Assembly (NCBI GenBank): GCA_002501205.1
Contig: DLRW01000029.1
Location: forward strand, 1-8,544
Reading direction: 5' to 3'
DNA from: Flavobacteriales bacterium UBA7878
GTDB taxonomy: Bacteria; Bacteroidota; Bacteroidia; Flavobacteriales; Schleiferiaceae
Length of the DNA stretch: 8,544 bases
Part shown: piece by piece, positions 1 to 6,911 of the stretch
Layout: every line of letters starts with the position of its first letter
Numbering within the stretch: position 1 is the stretch's first letter
Position numbers and translations under genes: made by a program
Notes under the pieces: generated by a model
Database searches by the model: none
What the model was told of the DNA's origin: nothing
What the model saw: the letters and a program-made list of their open reading frames with translations, nothing else

Positions 1-1
1 T

Positions 2-259
2 GTAATTGCTCAGGAAATTGAGGAAATACTCCCGCAATGTGTAAGCACCGATGCAAATGGTTACAAATCCGTGGATTACGGAAAGCTGGCAGCTTGGCTC
101 ATACAAGTGAATAAAGAACAACAGGAAGTCATTATAGAATTACTGGATGCCAATGAGGCCTTAGAGTCTGAATTGAATGCTGAAAAAGCATCTATAAATG
201 AACGTTTAGCATCAATCGAAAACAAGTTAGGTATAGATTCAAAAGCACAGAATCCATGA
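2..259 (+). CDS. Peptidase S74 / endosialidase-type intramolecular chaperone domain protein, C-terminal 85 residues (5' truncated)
   Basis: The frame is open from the left edge of the window, so the gene starts outside it; the GTG at 71 is an internal valine codon, not a start. The visible residues begin VIAQEIEEILPQCVSTD, then a GYKSVDYGKLAAWL block. This is the characteristic end of the S74 chaperone domain, first known from phage tail spikes and common at the C-terminus of large Bacteroidota surface proteins. In that family the domain drives trimer folding and often cuts itself off; the catalytic part would lie upstream and is not visible. After the domain, about 50 residues form a heptad-like, Glu/Leu/Lys-rich coiled coil (from LIQVNKEQQ to IENKLGI), as expected for a trimer. 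The stop codon overlaps the ATG of the next gene (ATGA), which suggests translational coupling. The family call is strong; the cargo of the upstream part is unknown. Confidence 0.85.
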   Translation, partial: VIAQEIEEILPQCVSTDANGYKSVDYGKLAAWLIQVNKEQQEVIIELLDANEALESELNAEKASINERLASIENKLGIDSKAQNP

Positions 260-1914
260 AATATTTGATTATCACTTTAATGGTACTGGTAGGTCATGGT
301 CTCTCTGCTCAAATGACTACATCAGGTGTTTACATCAGTCAGGGCGCTACTCTTTACGCAGGTGGTGGTTTAATTGCAACTCAAAGTTATGATGACAGTC
401 TTATTGTTGAAGGCATTTTAACTGTAGAAGACAGTCTTGTAGTAAGTAGTATCAATAAGGTGCGAATAAGCGGTTTGCTTGCATTGACTGGAAACGATAC
501 TTTATTAGTAAATGTTGAAGGTCTTAGGGTAGATAGCTTGGAGATTGCCGCGAGTGAAAATAAGGTCTCACTTCTTGGTACGCTAGCCGTCAATTACAAA
601 CTCCTTTTCACTTCTGGAAACATATACCTCGGCGGGCAAGAATTGGCGCTCGGGCCTGATGCAGCCATCGAATACGATGGGTCATATGCCACAACTGTTC
701 CAATCGTTGCTAATGACGGGGGCAACATTGTGTTAGAAGGTTTATCTGACAGTGTCTATGTGCCTATCGGTTACGATAGCCAATACCTTAACGCAATTAC
801 CTTGAAAAATTCTGGAGCTATCGACACTTTTTCAGTTTCTGTTATGGAAAACGTGTTGGAAGACGGATTAAGTGGCAACACTATCACGGATGATGTTGCA
901 CAAATTACCTGGATGATTCAGGATTCTGCAAATGCAGCATACAATCTTTCCGCTTGGCTTTATTGGAATGCGGCCCAGGAAGGGACTGGCTTTGATAACT
1001 CCCAAGCCGGTATAGCAAGTTTTCAAAATAATGACTGGGATCTGAATGTAAGCAATACAGGCAATGCGAGTTCCCGCTCTTTAGGTATTGATAATATTAC
1101 AGATGTAGACAACCGTCTCTTTGCAGTGGCCGATGCTAGCAGTCAGCTCATAAATGCATTTAATCTTTCGGTGAAAATATTCCTGGAAGGCGCTTATAAC
1201 AACACAACCGGGGAAATGTCTACCAATCTGAACAGTATCCTGCCGGACTCAGCCAGTCATGCCCGGGCCTATGGCAGCAGCCCCTATAATTATGCAGGGT
1301 ATGAAAATTTTGAACAAACCGGGGTTCCTAATAGCAATGTGGTGGATTGGGTGCTGGTAGAACTCCGGCACGCAACCACTGCCGCAGATGCTGTGGATTC
1401 AACTACCATACTTAGCCTTGCCGGGCTCTTGCTTAGTGACGGTACCATAGTGACCACCGATGGCAGCACCATATTGAACACTGGAGAACTTAATATTACG
1501 GATAACCTCTTCCTGGTGGTGCGGCATCGCAACCATGCCGATGTAATGAGTGCGGTAGCCTTGATCAGCGTAGATGGGGTATTTATCTATGATTTTACCA
1601 CTGCATTGACCCAGGCTTACGGCAGTAATTCCATGAATATGCTCAGCAGCGGAGTGTATGGGTTATGGCCTGGTGATGTTAATGGAGATGCGGAAGTAAA
1701 ATATACCGGCTCTGATAACGATGCCACGGAAATTTTTAATGCTGTAAACGGTAACAGTAGCGTAATCAACACCCTGAGCGGATACTACTGGTACGATGTG
1801 AATATGGACGGAACGGTTAAATACACGGGCTCGGATAATGACGCTACCGTGATCTTCAATACGATTGATGGAAACACCAGTGTGATTAACACCCAAACTT
1901 CTAATCTCCCCTGA
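256..1914 (+). CDS. Exported surface protein with C-terminal dockerin-like KYTG repeats (552 aa)
   Basis: Residues 1-19 form a signal peptide (Lys, hydrophobic core, GLSAQ), so the protein enters the Sec pathway. Residues 20 to about 300 are beta-rich, with short repeated-looking segments that suggest a beta-helix or adhesin-like fold. From about residue 309 (FLEGAY) a module begins that Bacteroidota surface proteins often share, including VVDWVLVELR near 362 and LLLSDGTIV. It ends with two 40-residue repeats starting at D474 and D514 (GDVNGD and DVNMDG, each followed by VKYTGSDND). These resemble the calcium loops of dockerins and may hold the protein in place or bind a partner. Proteins of this type are often labelled hemagglutinin-like, but no activity can be read from the sequence. 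The start overlaps the previous stop by 4 bases and the T9SS gene follows after 24 bases. The N-terminal half is clearly poorer in GC than the C-terminal half. I infer a structural or adhesive surface role. Confidence 0.85.
   Translation: MKYLIITLMVLVGHGLSAQMTTSGVYISQGATLYAGGGLIATQSYDDSLIVEGILTVEDSLVVSSINKVRISGLLALTGNDTLLVNVEGLRVDSLEIAASENKVSLLGTLAVNYKLLFTSGNIYLGGQELALGPDAAIEYDGSYATTVPIVANDGGNIVLEGLSDSVYVPIGYDSQYLNAITLKNSGAIDTFSVSVMENVLEDGLSGNTITDDVAQITWMIQDSANAAYNLSAWLYWNAAQEGTGFDNSQAGIASFQNNDWDLNVSNTGNASSRSLGIDNITDVDNRLFAVADASSQLINAFNLSVKIFLEGAYNNTTGEMSTNLNSILPDSASHARAYGSSPYNYAGYENFEQTGVPNSNVVDWVLVELRHATTAADAVDSTTILSLAGLLLSDGTIVTTDGSTILNTGELNITDNLFLVVRHRNHADVMSAVALISVDGVFIYDFTTALTQAYGSNSMNMLSSGVYGLWPGDVNGDAEVKYTGSDNDATEIFNAVNGNSSVINTLSGYYWYDVNMDGTVKYTGSDNDATVIFNTIDGNTSVINTQTSNLP
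1675..1911 (+). repeat. Tandem 40-residue (120-base) dockerin-like repeats
   Basis: Two in-frame units lie at 1675-1794 and 1795-1911. Both share the order D-V-N-x-D, VKYTGSDNDAT, IFN, NGN/DGN and SVINT. Their DNA has diverged by many synonymous changes, so this is an old protein-level repeat and not a recent duplication. D, N and D occupy loop positions 1, 3 and 5 as in dockerin calcium loops, but position 12, normally Asp, is Gly (G485, G525); acidic residues follow at 14 and 16. Confidence 0.8.
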
Positions 1915-1938
1915 TACTTAATTCAATAATAAAAGTCA

Positions 1939-4068
1939 ATGGAAACAAAAACCCTTAGAACACCTCTATTATTCCTCTTGTTGGGGATATGTAGCTGGAC
2001 CGGCTTAGGTGCCCAAAATGTAGATGTTTACCTTGAACCCAACAGCACAGACAGCACTCTGGAGGTTTACCTACAAGCAAATGGTACCGACTATACCTCC
2101 GAGATCTTCAATTCACTGATTTTCACGGTAAATTGGACATCTGCTGCAGGTTATGACATTGGAAACTTTACCAGTCAAGGCTTTTGGTCATTTATTGCAC
2201 CGGTAACTAATCAGGGAGTCGAGGTAACAAACTCCGGGACAGAGTACCAAAGCTTCGGATTTGCGGGCAGTACCCAAACTTTTAATTCCGGCTTCGGGCT
2301 GGTGCTCAACGATGGAGTAAAGACCCTGATCGGTGCAATAGACATCAGTGGTTCCAATGCTGCTGGCTTGGATATTTGCTCCTTTAAATACTCCAACGAC
2401 AGCTACACTGCGGGGACTAACCGTGATTATTACATAGAGATTGCCGGTGCGGCAGTAAGCGGGAATACAGCGTCACGCAACAGTATAAGCAGCACTTACT
2501 CCAGCGGTAGCTGGGACTTTTGCGAAATGTCTAATCTCGAGACCAATGATACCGCGATAATTGCAGATGGGAATTATACCCTAAGCTCAGATGCAGGGCT
2601 GGATTTTATTCAGGTAGCTGCAGGTGCGGGACTTGAAGTGTCAGGTGGAGTAAGCCTCAGTGTTGCCGAAGAGATCAGGATTCTGGCGGATGCCAGTGGC
2701 TATGGGCAATACATAGGCCCAGCAATTACCATTAATATGGATCAATATGTGGGCAATTCCGAAGCTTGGCGCCATCTTGGTATACCTGTGGATGGTAATA
2801 TAGGTGATGTGCTTACTCTGGGCGGAGCCCCTATGTATTATAGTGCGGCCTCAGTTAACCAGCAGAACCTATACACTTTTGACAATGCAACCTATTCATG
2901 GGATGCCGTTGCTAATGCTTCCACTAATATCGGCCTTAATGGCATTACTATTTATACAGGGGGGGGGAATTTCCCGGTTACCAATGGACTGATCAACTTT
3001 TCAGGTACCTCTAAGGATGGAGTGCAAAGTTTCACCTATAGTTTTGCCTCTTCTCCAACGGGTGATGCCAATTATGACGGCTGGAATTTCATCGCCAACC
3101 CCTATCCCTCCAATATTGACTTTAATACCATAGACGATCAGGATGCCAATGCCTTTAGTTCTTATTCCGTTTGGGATGCCGAGAACGGGGTATATCAGAC
3201 CTGGAATGGTGCAGTTGGGACCAATGGCGGACAGCAGTATATTGCTCCCGGACAGGCCTTTTGGATCAAATCTGCAGGTAATGATGGTACAGATCTGGAC
3301 TTTTCCGAGGCGGATAGGACATTCAACGGAGGTAACGTTTATGTCGGTGCGTTCAAAACCACCAGCTCTTCGGCTCACCTTATCCGCCTCAGTGCAGCTT
3401 CCTCTTCGGGCCAGTCAGATGAGACGGTGATTTATTTTCCTTTGGGGAGCACCCCCGCTTTCGATCAGATAAGCGGTGATGCTTTCAAGCCCTGGAATGG
3501 TGGAGGCTCCAATATATACAGCAGACCCCATGGCTCCGGCGAGAATTTAGCCATCAATGCATATGGCACATTTGATCCTACCGCTATAATCCCGCTTTGT
3601 TTTTCGGGGGATACGGCCACCAATGTAACCCATGTCATCAGCTTGGATGTCAATGCATTGAACCCTGCCTGGGGTGACATCTATTTGGAAGATATGCTGT
3701 TGGATACTGTTCATAACCTGAAAAACGGGTCATATAGCTTTACCCCTTCATCTCTAGCTTCATTGCATCGTTTTAACCTGAAATTCGCCAATAGCACGGT
3801 AAGCGCAGGAGAACCTATGGATATGGCTTCTGATATCTATACCTATTCTATGGATGATATGATGTATATAGCCTTTATAAATCCAATTGAAACGCGTGTG
3901 GAGATTGAGCTTTATGATATGTCAGGACAGCAAGTACACAGAGGTAGAGACATAAGCACCGCTCGGCATTATGGCATTCCCACTCATGAGCTATCCAAGG
4001 GAATGTATATGATCCAACTAATCTCTAAGGGAAAGCCTGCTAAAACGCTTAAGGCAATTGTAAACTAA
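1939..4068 (+). CDS. Large secreted protein with type IX secretion sorting domain (709 aa)
   Basis: Residues 1-25 form a signal peptide ending GLGA before Gln26. Residues 27 to about 190 are a beta-rich domain of a kind seen at the start of many Bacteroidota secreted proteins (it opens NVDVYLEPNSTDSTLEVYLQ). The middle contains GWNFIANPYPSNIDF at 381-395, followed by a Trp/Tyr-rich stretch and YIAPGQAFWIKS, a recurring beta-sandwich module in T9SS substrates. The last 70 residues match a T9SS type A sorting domain: NP at 648-649, VEIELYDMSGQQV at 654-666, then LSKGMYMIQL at 685-694 and a basic tail. In the family this domain directs passage through the outer-membrane translocon and anchoring or release. 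No catalytic motif was recognised, so the role is probably structural or adhesive. The ATG follows an A-rich leader with no Shine-Dalgarno. A run of nine G at 2959-2967 lies in the reading frame. Confidence 0.85.
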   Translation: METKTLRTPLLFLLLGICSWTGLGAQNVDVYLEPNSTDSTLEVYLQANGTDYTSEIFNSLIFTVNWTSAAGYDIGNFTSQGFWSFIAPVTNQGVEVTNSGTEYQSFGFAGSTQTFNSGFGLVLNDGVKTLIGAIDISGSNAAGLDICSFKYSNDSYTAGTNRDYYIEIAGAAVSGNTASRNSISSTYSSGSWDFCEMSNLETNDTAIIADGNYTLSSDAGLDFIQVAAGAGLEVSGGVSLSVAEEIRILADASGYGQYIGPAITINMDQYVGNSEAWRHLGIPVDGNIGDVLTLGGAPMYYSAASVNQQNLYTFDNATYSWDAVANASTNIGLNGITIYTGGGNFPVTNGLINFSGTSKDGVQSFTYSFASSPTGDANYDGWNFIANPYPSNIDFNTIDDQDANAFSSYSVWDAENGVYQTWNGAVGTNGGQQYIAPGQAFWIKSAGNDGTDLDFSEADRTFNGGNVYVGAFKTTSSSAHLIRLSAASSSGQSDETVIYFPLGSTPAFDQISGDAFKPWNGGGSNIYSRPHGSGENLAINAYGTFDPTAIIPLCFSGDTATNVTHVISLDVNALNPAWGDIYLEDMLLDTVHNLKNGSYSFTPSSLASLHRFNLKFANSTVSAGEPMDMASDIYTYSMDDMMYIAFINPIETRVEIELYDMSGQQVHRGRDISTARHYGIPTHELSKGMYMIQLISKGKPAKTLKAIVN
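2959..2967 (+). repeat. G9 homopolymer inside the T9SS-substrate gene
   Basis: Nine consecutive G encode three glycines (context ACA, nine G, AAT). Adding one G leads to a TAA at 3012-3014, and losing one leads to a TGA at 2990-2992. Either change would remove more than half of the protein, including the sorting domain. Tracts like this serve as phase-variation switches in other surface-protein genes; whether this one does is inference. Confidence 0.9.
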
Positions 4069-4083
4069 TTAAAGAAACAAAAC

Positions 4084-4281
4084 ATGGAGCGAAAGGCAAT
4101 CAAAATAAGAATAACCATAATGTTCGTCCTGCTTCTTTTTAATATAGGGGTGATAATTGCACAACCAGATGATGGGGGCCCTGGTCAGCGCACGCCTTTC
4201 GGCTTTGTTGAAGTCCTAATAGGGGCTGGGGCTTTATACGGAGGCAAGAAGGTTCATGATGCAAAGAAGAATAAGAAGTAG
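4084..4281 (+). CDS. Small tripartite exported protein, PID-CTERM-like (65 aa)
   Basis: The protein has three parts: an N-terminal hydrophobic signal (residues 10-26, basic before it, ending IIAQ); a short Asp/Gly/Pro linker (PDDGGPGQRTP, 28-38); and a second hydrophobic segment (about 41-53) with GAGALYGGKK followed by a lysine-rich tail to residue 65. This matches the plan of the short Bacteroidota proteins annotated as PID-CTERM, which usually read PIDGG before an AAGxAYGxKK segment. Here PFGF stands where PIDGG is expected, so it is a divergent member or a look-alike. It lies 15 bases after the T9SS gene, with A-rich DNA before the ATG, so it probably shares the transcript. I infer a small inner-membrane or sorted envelope protein; its function is unknown. 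Confidence 0.7.
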   Translation: MERKAIKIRITIMFVLLLFNIGVIIAQPDDGGPGQRTPFGFVEVLIGAGALYGGKKVHDAKKNKK

Positions 4282-4345
4282 CACTGAAAGCAGGTGATGA
4301 CAATTCCTAAAAATTTAAGGTGGCACTCTCGATCGGTTTCACTGG

Positions 4346-4429
4346 TTCTCTCTTCGACTTCTTCAAAGCTTGTTTAGAGGATACTTAACCGATAAATTGG
4401 AGGAAAGAGAGGATCAGTCGAAGAAAGGA
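4346..4429. repeat. Inverted repeat with 14-base arms
   Basis: Arms 4346-4359 and 4416-4429 pair over nine perfect bases (TCTTCGACT with AGTCGAAGA), then one mismatch, then four more pairs including one G-U. A competing 7-base pairing exists between 4348-4354 and 4405-4411, so two mutually exclusive folds are possible. Confidence 0.5.
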
Positions 4430-4433
4430 AGAA

Positions 4434-4497
4434 AAGGTTCATTTCAATCGTGCAGCGCTTTGAACAAAGAGCGTGATGGTATTTTCAAATGAACTTT
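4434..4497. repeat. Hairpin with 11-base outer stem and 6-base inner stem
   Basis: Arms 4434-4444 and 4487-4497 pair over 11 bases with one G-U (AAGGTTCATTT with AAATGAACTTT). Inside, CGCTTT (4456-4461) pairs with AGAGCG (4468-4473) around a 6-base loop. This is the best local fold in the spacer. There is no T-run directly after it, so it is not a classical terminator for the plus strand. Confidence 0.5.
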
Positions 4498-4752
4498 CAA
4501 GCTTAAGTGCGAATTCATCACCTAGATCCTTACCAAGGTTCTAAATTTTTCCAATTTTGATAGGAAGAAGGAAGGATTAGATTCGAGAATTGCTCAGGAA
4601 AGAGTTTGTGTTGAAATCTCAAAAAGTAGAACATGTCCTGGTGGAAGAGTGTTAGACTTTGTATGAGGTCTTGGTTGGTTTTGAGAAGATTCGGTAAAAC
4701 TATTTTAAAAAATTGAAGTGTAAATCCGAGGTCAAAATCATTTAGGAGGGTC

Positions 4753-5871
4753 CTAGGGGCAAATTCGCAAAGGGTAGCTTGATTCACTCTGATCAGATTC
4801 AATGTGAAGGTAGTAGGTGCCGGAGGCAATTTTTGGTAATGGAATTTGCAGTTTGCCTTGTTTTGATCCTTGATAAAGTAAGGCCATGGTTTTACCATCC
4901 GAGGAAATTAGTTCAATACGGAATTGATGTCCTTCAAATTTTTTCAAATCCAGAAATACCTGATTTTTAGCTGGATTAGGATAAAATGGCAATTCCTGAT
5001 TTATCCTATTCTCCCAAGACCCAATGCCATAAGAGAGAATGATACGTCGCAGTAAATTGGAATTGTTTTCTGAGACATAGAGGGTATCCCCATTGGGACT
5101 GATAGCTATACCATCCGGTTTGGTGAATTGAGCACTATCCTTTGCACCATTGGTATTTCCGGAGATTCCGGTTCCGATTAATACGGAATAGGATCGAGAA
5201 TTGATATCGATCTGATAAACCTGATTGGCATCAGTGGCGGTAACATAAAGTTGACCATTGGCATAAGTCATAAAACCGAGTGGAGTATTGGGGATAGTGG
5301 TTAATGAATCTTTTTGCCCACTTGCGGGTATTTTGTAAATAATACCGTCCTGTAAATTGGCAACATACAATTTGTCATTTTCATCAATGCATAAGCCAAC
5401 AGGCTTGTTCAGACCGCTGCAAAAGGTACTGACAGTGGTGTCACTTTCAATTTTACTAATGGTGCCATTGCCATAGTTGCTTACAAAGAGCTGCCCTTGA
5501 CTATTGAACACTAAATCGGCTGGTTGACTCATGCCATTTACAAAGGGATGTAAAATTCCGGAACTGTCTAAAACACGAATTCGATTTGCGCTAAACTCTG
5601 CAATGTAGAGGCTTCTCTGCGGTCCCAGACAAAGTCCTGCAGGTTGACTTAATCCACTTACAACTAAAGAGCTATTTCCATTGGTTTGAATAAGAAAAAT
5701 ACTATTTCCGTTAAAACCGCTGCCAAATAAATCGGATGCATAAACAGCTCCTGAAGAGTCAACGACCAAACCATTGTTTATTCTTGGTGTGGGTCCGGCA
5801 ACCGTTTCCAGCCATTGGGCTTGTAAATTACTAAAGGCCAGTAGTGTGATTAAGATATAAGCTCCCTTCAT
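4753..5871 (-). CDS. Secreted NHL-repeat beta-propeller with T9SS type A sorting domain (372 aa)
   Basis: Residues 1-18 form a signal peptide ending LQA before Gln19. Residues 30 to about 280 hold repeated blades with the pattern G-[LM]-x-x-P-x-[GD]-L, then xLYV and a closing strand, at about 73-102, 113-142, 153-182, 195-222 and 250-279 (for example SQPAGLCLG, SQPADLVFN, NKPVGLCID, TKPDGIAIS). This is the NHL/SMP-30-like propeller seen in secreted Bacteroidota proteins. Such propellers bind partners or sugars; no lactonase metal-site set is evident, so enzyme activity is doubtful. FYPNPAKNQVFLDL at 296-309 begins a classic T9SS type A sorting domain, continuing through IELISSDGK and IASGTYYLHI to the end. 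It is read on its own, converging with the surface operon and diverging from the regulator gene. The ligand is unknown. Confidence 0.87.
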   Translation of the reverse strand: MKGAYILITLLAFSNLQAQWLETVAGPTPRINNGLVVDSSGAVYASDLFGSGFNGNSIFLIQTNGNSSLVVSGLSQPAGLCLGPQRSLYIAEFSANRIRVLDSSGILHPFVNGMSQPADLVFNSQGQLFVSNYGNGTISKIESDTTVSTFCSGLNKPVGLCIDENDKLYVANLQDGIIYKIPASGQKDSLTTIPNTPLGFMTYANGQLYVTATDANQVYQIDINSRSYSVLIGTGISGNTNGAKDSAQFTKPDGIAISPNGDTLYVSENNSNLLRRIILSYGIGSWENRINQELPFYPNPAKNQVFLDLKKFEGHQFRIELISSDGKTMALLYQGSKQGKLQIPLPKIASGTYYLHIESDQSESSYPLRICP

Positions 5872-6297
5872 CCGTGGATTTTATTGGAGAGTGAAAATAC
5901 ATCAAGGCTACTTTTACTTATTGTGAATACTTGCGATTGCCAAGATCTATGAGCTCTTAATAGCTGATTTAGAAACCTTTTGATTGAATTTTGATATTTC
6001 GGTTGGGACAAGAAGATTCTAAACTCATGTTTTTAGTTATTTTTCGGATTTAACGTGGAAAGAGTAGTTGTTAAAGGAAGGATCAATTGGAATTACTTTC
6101 AGATCGATTCAAGTGCCCGTTATTATTTGACCTACACCAATGGTTTTCAATTGTTATTTGTTTCAATCTGTCATTTAAATTGTGTGAAAGTCCAGATAAT
6201 AAGGTTTTCCAATGAAACCTATCAAACAAGGCAAGTTTGAATTTGAGGAAAATGATCATGAAATGTCCAATTACGAACTTGTAGGCGATACTGTGCA
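5872..6297. other. Divergent spacer between NHL gene and Crp/Fnr gene
   Basis: These AT-rich 426 bases should hold promoters for both flanking genes. I found no perfect Bacteroidota -7 box (TAnnTTTG) at a good distance from either start; the nearest forms are TATTTTCA upstream of the minus-strand gene and GTTATTTG at 6153-6160. One small frame at 6212-6310 is listed separately. Other frames here have no features of real genes. Confidence 0.5.
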
Positions 6298-6310
6298 ATG
6301 GATGAACTAA
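6212..6310 (+). CDS. Possible 32-residue small ORF overlapping the regulator start
   Basis: An ATG at 6212 opens a 32-codon frame that ends at TAA 6308-6310, 13 bases inside the regulator gene in another reading frame. The product would be acidic (FEFEENDHEMSNYELVGD) with no signal or membrane segment. The overlap would allow translational coupling, so it could be a leader peptide. The DNA is AT-rich and short, and the frame could be chance. Confidence 0.25.
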   Translation: MKPIKQGKFEFEENDHEMSNYELVGDTVQWMN

Positions 6311-6903
6311 TACAGATTTTTACCAGGCATTTAGAATTAACTCCTGATGAAATTAATTTCCTAAAAGAGAATGTGAAAATTAATAGCTATCCAAAGGGCT
6401 ACGCTTTATTGAATGCAGGACAAATTTCCCAGTCATTTTACTTCGTGGTAAAAGGATGCTTGAGGCTATACTATAAATCTGGCATAGAGGAGAAGAATGC
6501 ATTTTTCTATACAGAGAATATGTTTGTGAGTTCGTACATGAGTTTTACAAAACAAATTCCTTCAGATCATTATATAGCTACAATCGAAAAATCATCACTA
6601 CTTAAATTTGATATCAGTAGTATTGATAGGTTTATACAGTTCTCACCAAAATTTGGAATTCTAGCCAAAATCATGATGGAAGAAGAACTAGCTACTTGTC
6701 AGAAAATCATTTCTTCATTTGTGACCAAAAACGCTGAAGAAAGATATATTGAGTTTATTGCCAATCAGAAGGAGCTTGCACAAAGAATTCCACAGCACTT
6801 TATTGCCACTTATTTAGGCGTATCTCCCGAAACTTTAAGTAGAATAAGACATAGAATTGGTAAAAGACGCTTTATTGACGATCGTCAATTCCCTAGCATT
6901 TAA
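6298..6903 (+). CDS. Crp/Fnr family transcriptional regulator (201 aa)
   Basis: The protein has the usual length and plan of Bacteroidota Crp/Fnr regulators. Residues about 25-115 form a cyclic-nucleotide-binding-like beta-barrel (YPKGYALLNAGQISQSFYFV, KGCLRLYY, then a barrel end at LLKFDIS). Residues about 117-141 are the dimer helix, and the C-terminal winged helix-turn-helix runs about 160-188, with the recognition part YLGVSPETLSRIRHRI. The usual cAMP phosphate-binding cassette (GE...R.A) is absent and no cysteine cluster for an Fe-S cluster is seen, so the signal is not cAMP or oxygen by the classical routes. The start MDELIQIF fits family members. The gene is AT-rich (hand count of three lines about 34% GC). 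It lies 31 bases before a small membrane-protein gene, which it may control. Confidence 0.88.
   Translation: MDELIQIFTRHLELTPDEINFLKENVKINSYPKGYALLNAGQISQSFYFVVKGCLRLYYKSGIEEKNAFFYTENMFVSSYMSFTKQIPSDHYIATIEKSSLLKFDISSIDRFIQFSPKFGILAKIMMEEELATCQKIISSFVTKNAEERYIEFIANQKELAQRIPQHFIATYLGVSPETLSRIRHRIGKRRFIDDRQFPSI
6874..6889. promoter_or_regulatory. Perfect 16-base palindrome, FNR-like layout (possible operator)
   Basis: ATTGACGATCGTCAAT reads the same on both strands and contains TTGAC-N4-GTCAA, the arrangement of FNR/DNR-type sites (TTGAT-N4-ATCAA). It lies inside codons 193-198 of the Crp/Fnr gene, 45 bases before the next start. Its centre (6881.5) is about 41 bases upstream of the start point implied by the candidate -7 box at 6912-6919. 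Binding is inference. Confidence 0.4.
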
Positions 6904-6911
6904 TCAGGTAA

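Larger units (their letters stand above)
4292..4523. repeat. Outer inverted repeat AGGTGATGA / TCATCACCT
   Basis: A perfect 9-base pair joins 4292-4300 and 4515-4523; a few more bases (AATTC with GAATT) can pair with bulges. It encloses about 214 bases with two further inverted repeats. It could bound a structured RNA or a decayed small element. No target-site duplication was found. Confidence 0.45.
4282..4752. other. Convergent intergenic region, no credible gene, rich in inverted repeats
   Basis: These 471 bases separate two converging genes. Open frames here are short and unlike known proteins, and the longest minus-strand frame runs into the end of the NHL gene in another frame. The left half (4292-4523) contains nested or overlapping inverted repeats, listed separately. 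The right half has purine-rich runs (about 4560-4620) and a weak 8-base inverted pair, TCTCAAAA at 4617-4624 with TTTTGAGA at 4679-4686. No standard GC-stem plus T-run terminator is evident for either gene. Confidence 0.6.

Noticed and set aside
1981..1998. Cys18 in the 709-residue protein as a lipoprotein site
   Set aside because: The residue before Cys is Ile, which does not fit a lipobox; the GLGA-Gln site fits ordinary signal peptidase cleavage.
3001..3378. 125-codon open frame on the minus strand
   Set aside because: It lies opposite the T9SS-substrate gene, whose signal peptide, NPYP module and sorting domain are clear; the reverse frame has no recognisable features.
4587..4602. 14 bases (AATTGCTCAGGAAA) shared with positions 4-17
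   Set aside because: One such match is near the chance level for this window and no longer homology surrounds it.
4530..4898. 122-codon minus-strand frame between the convergent genes
   Set aside because: It overlaps the sorting-domain end of the NHL gene in another frame, and its product has no signal, repeats or family pattern.
6055..6240. 61-codon GTG-start frame before the Crp/Fnr gene
   Set aside because: Weak start codon, no protein-like pattern, and an overlapping reverse frame of similar length; likely chance in AT-rich DNA.
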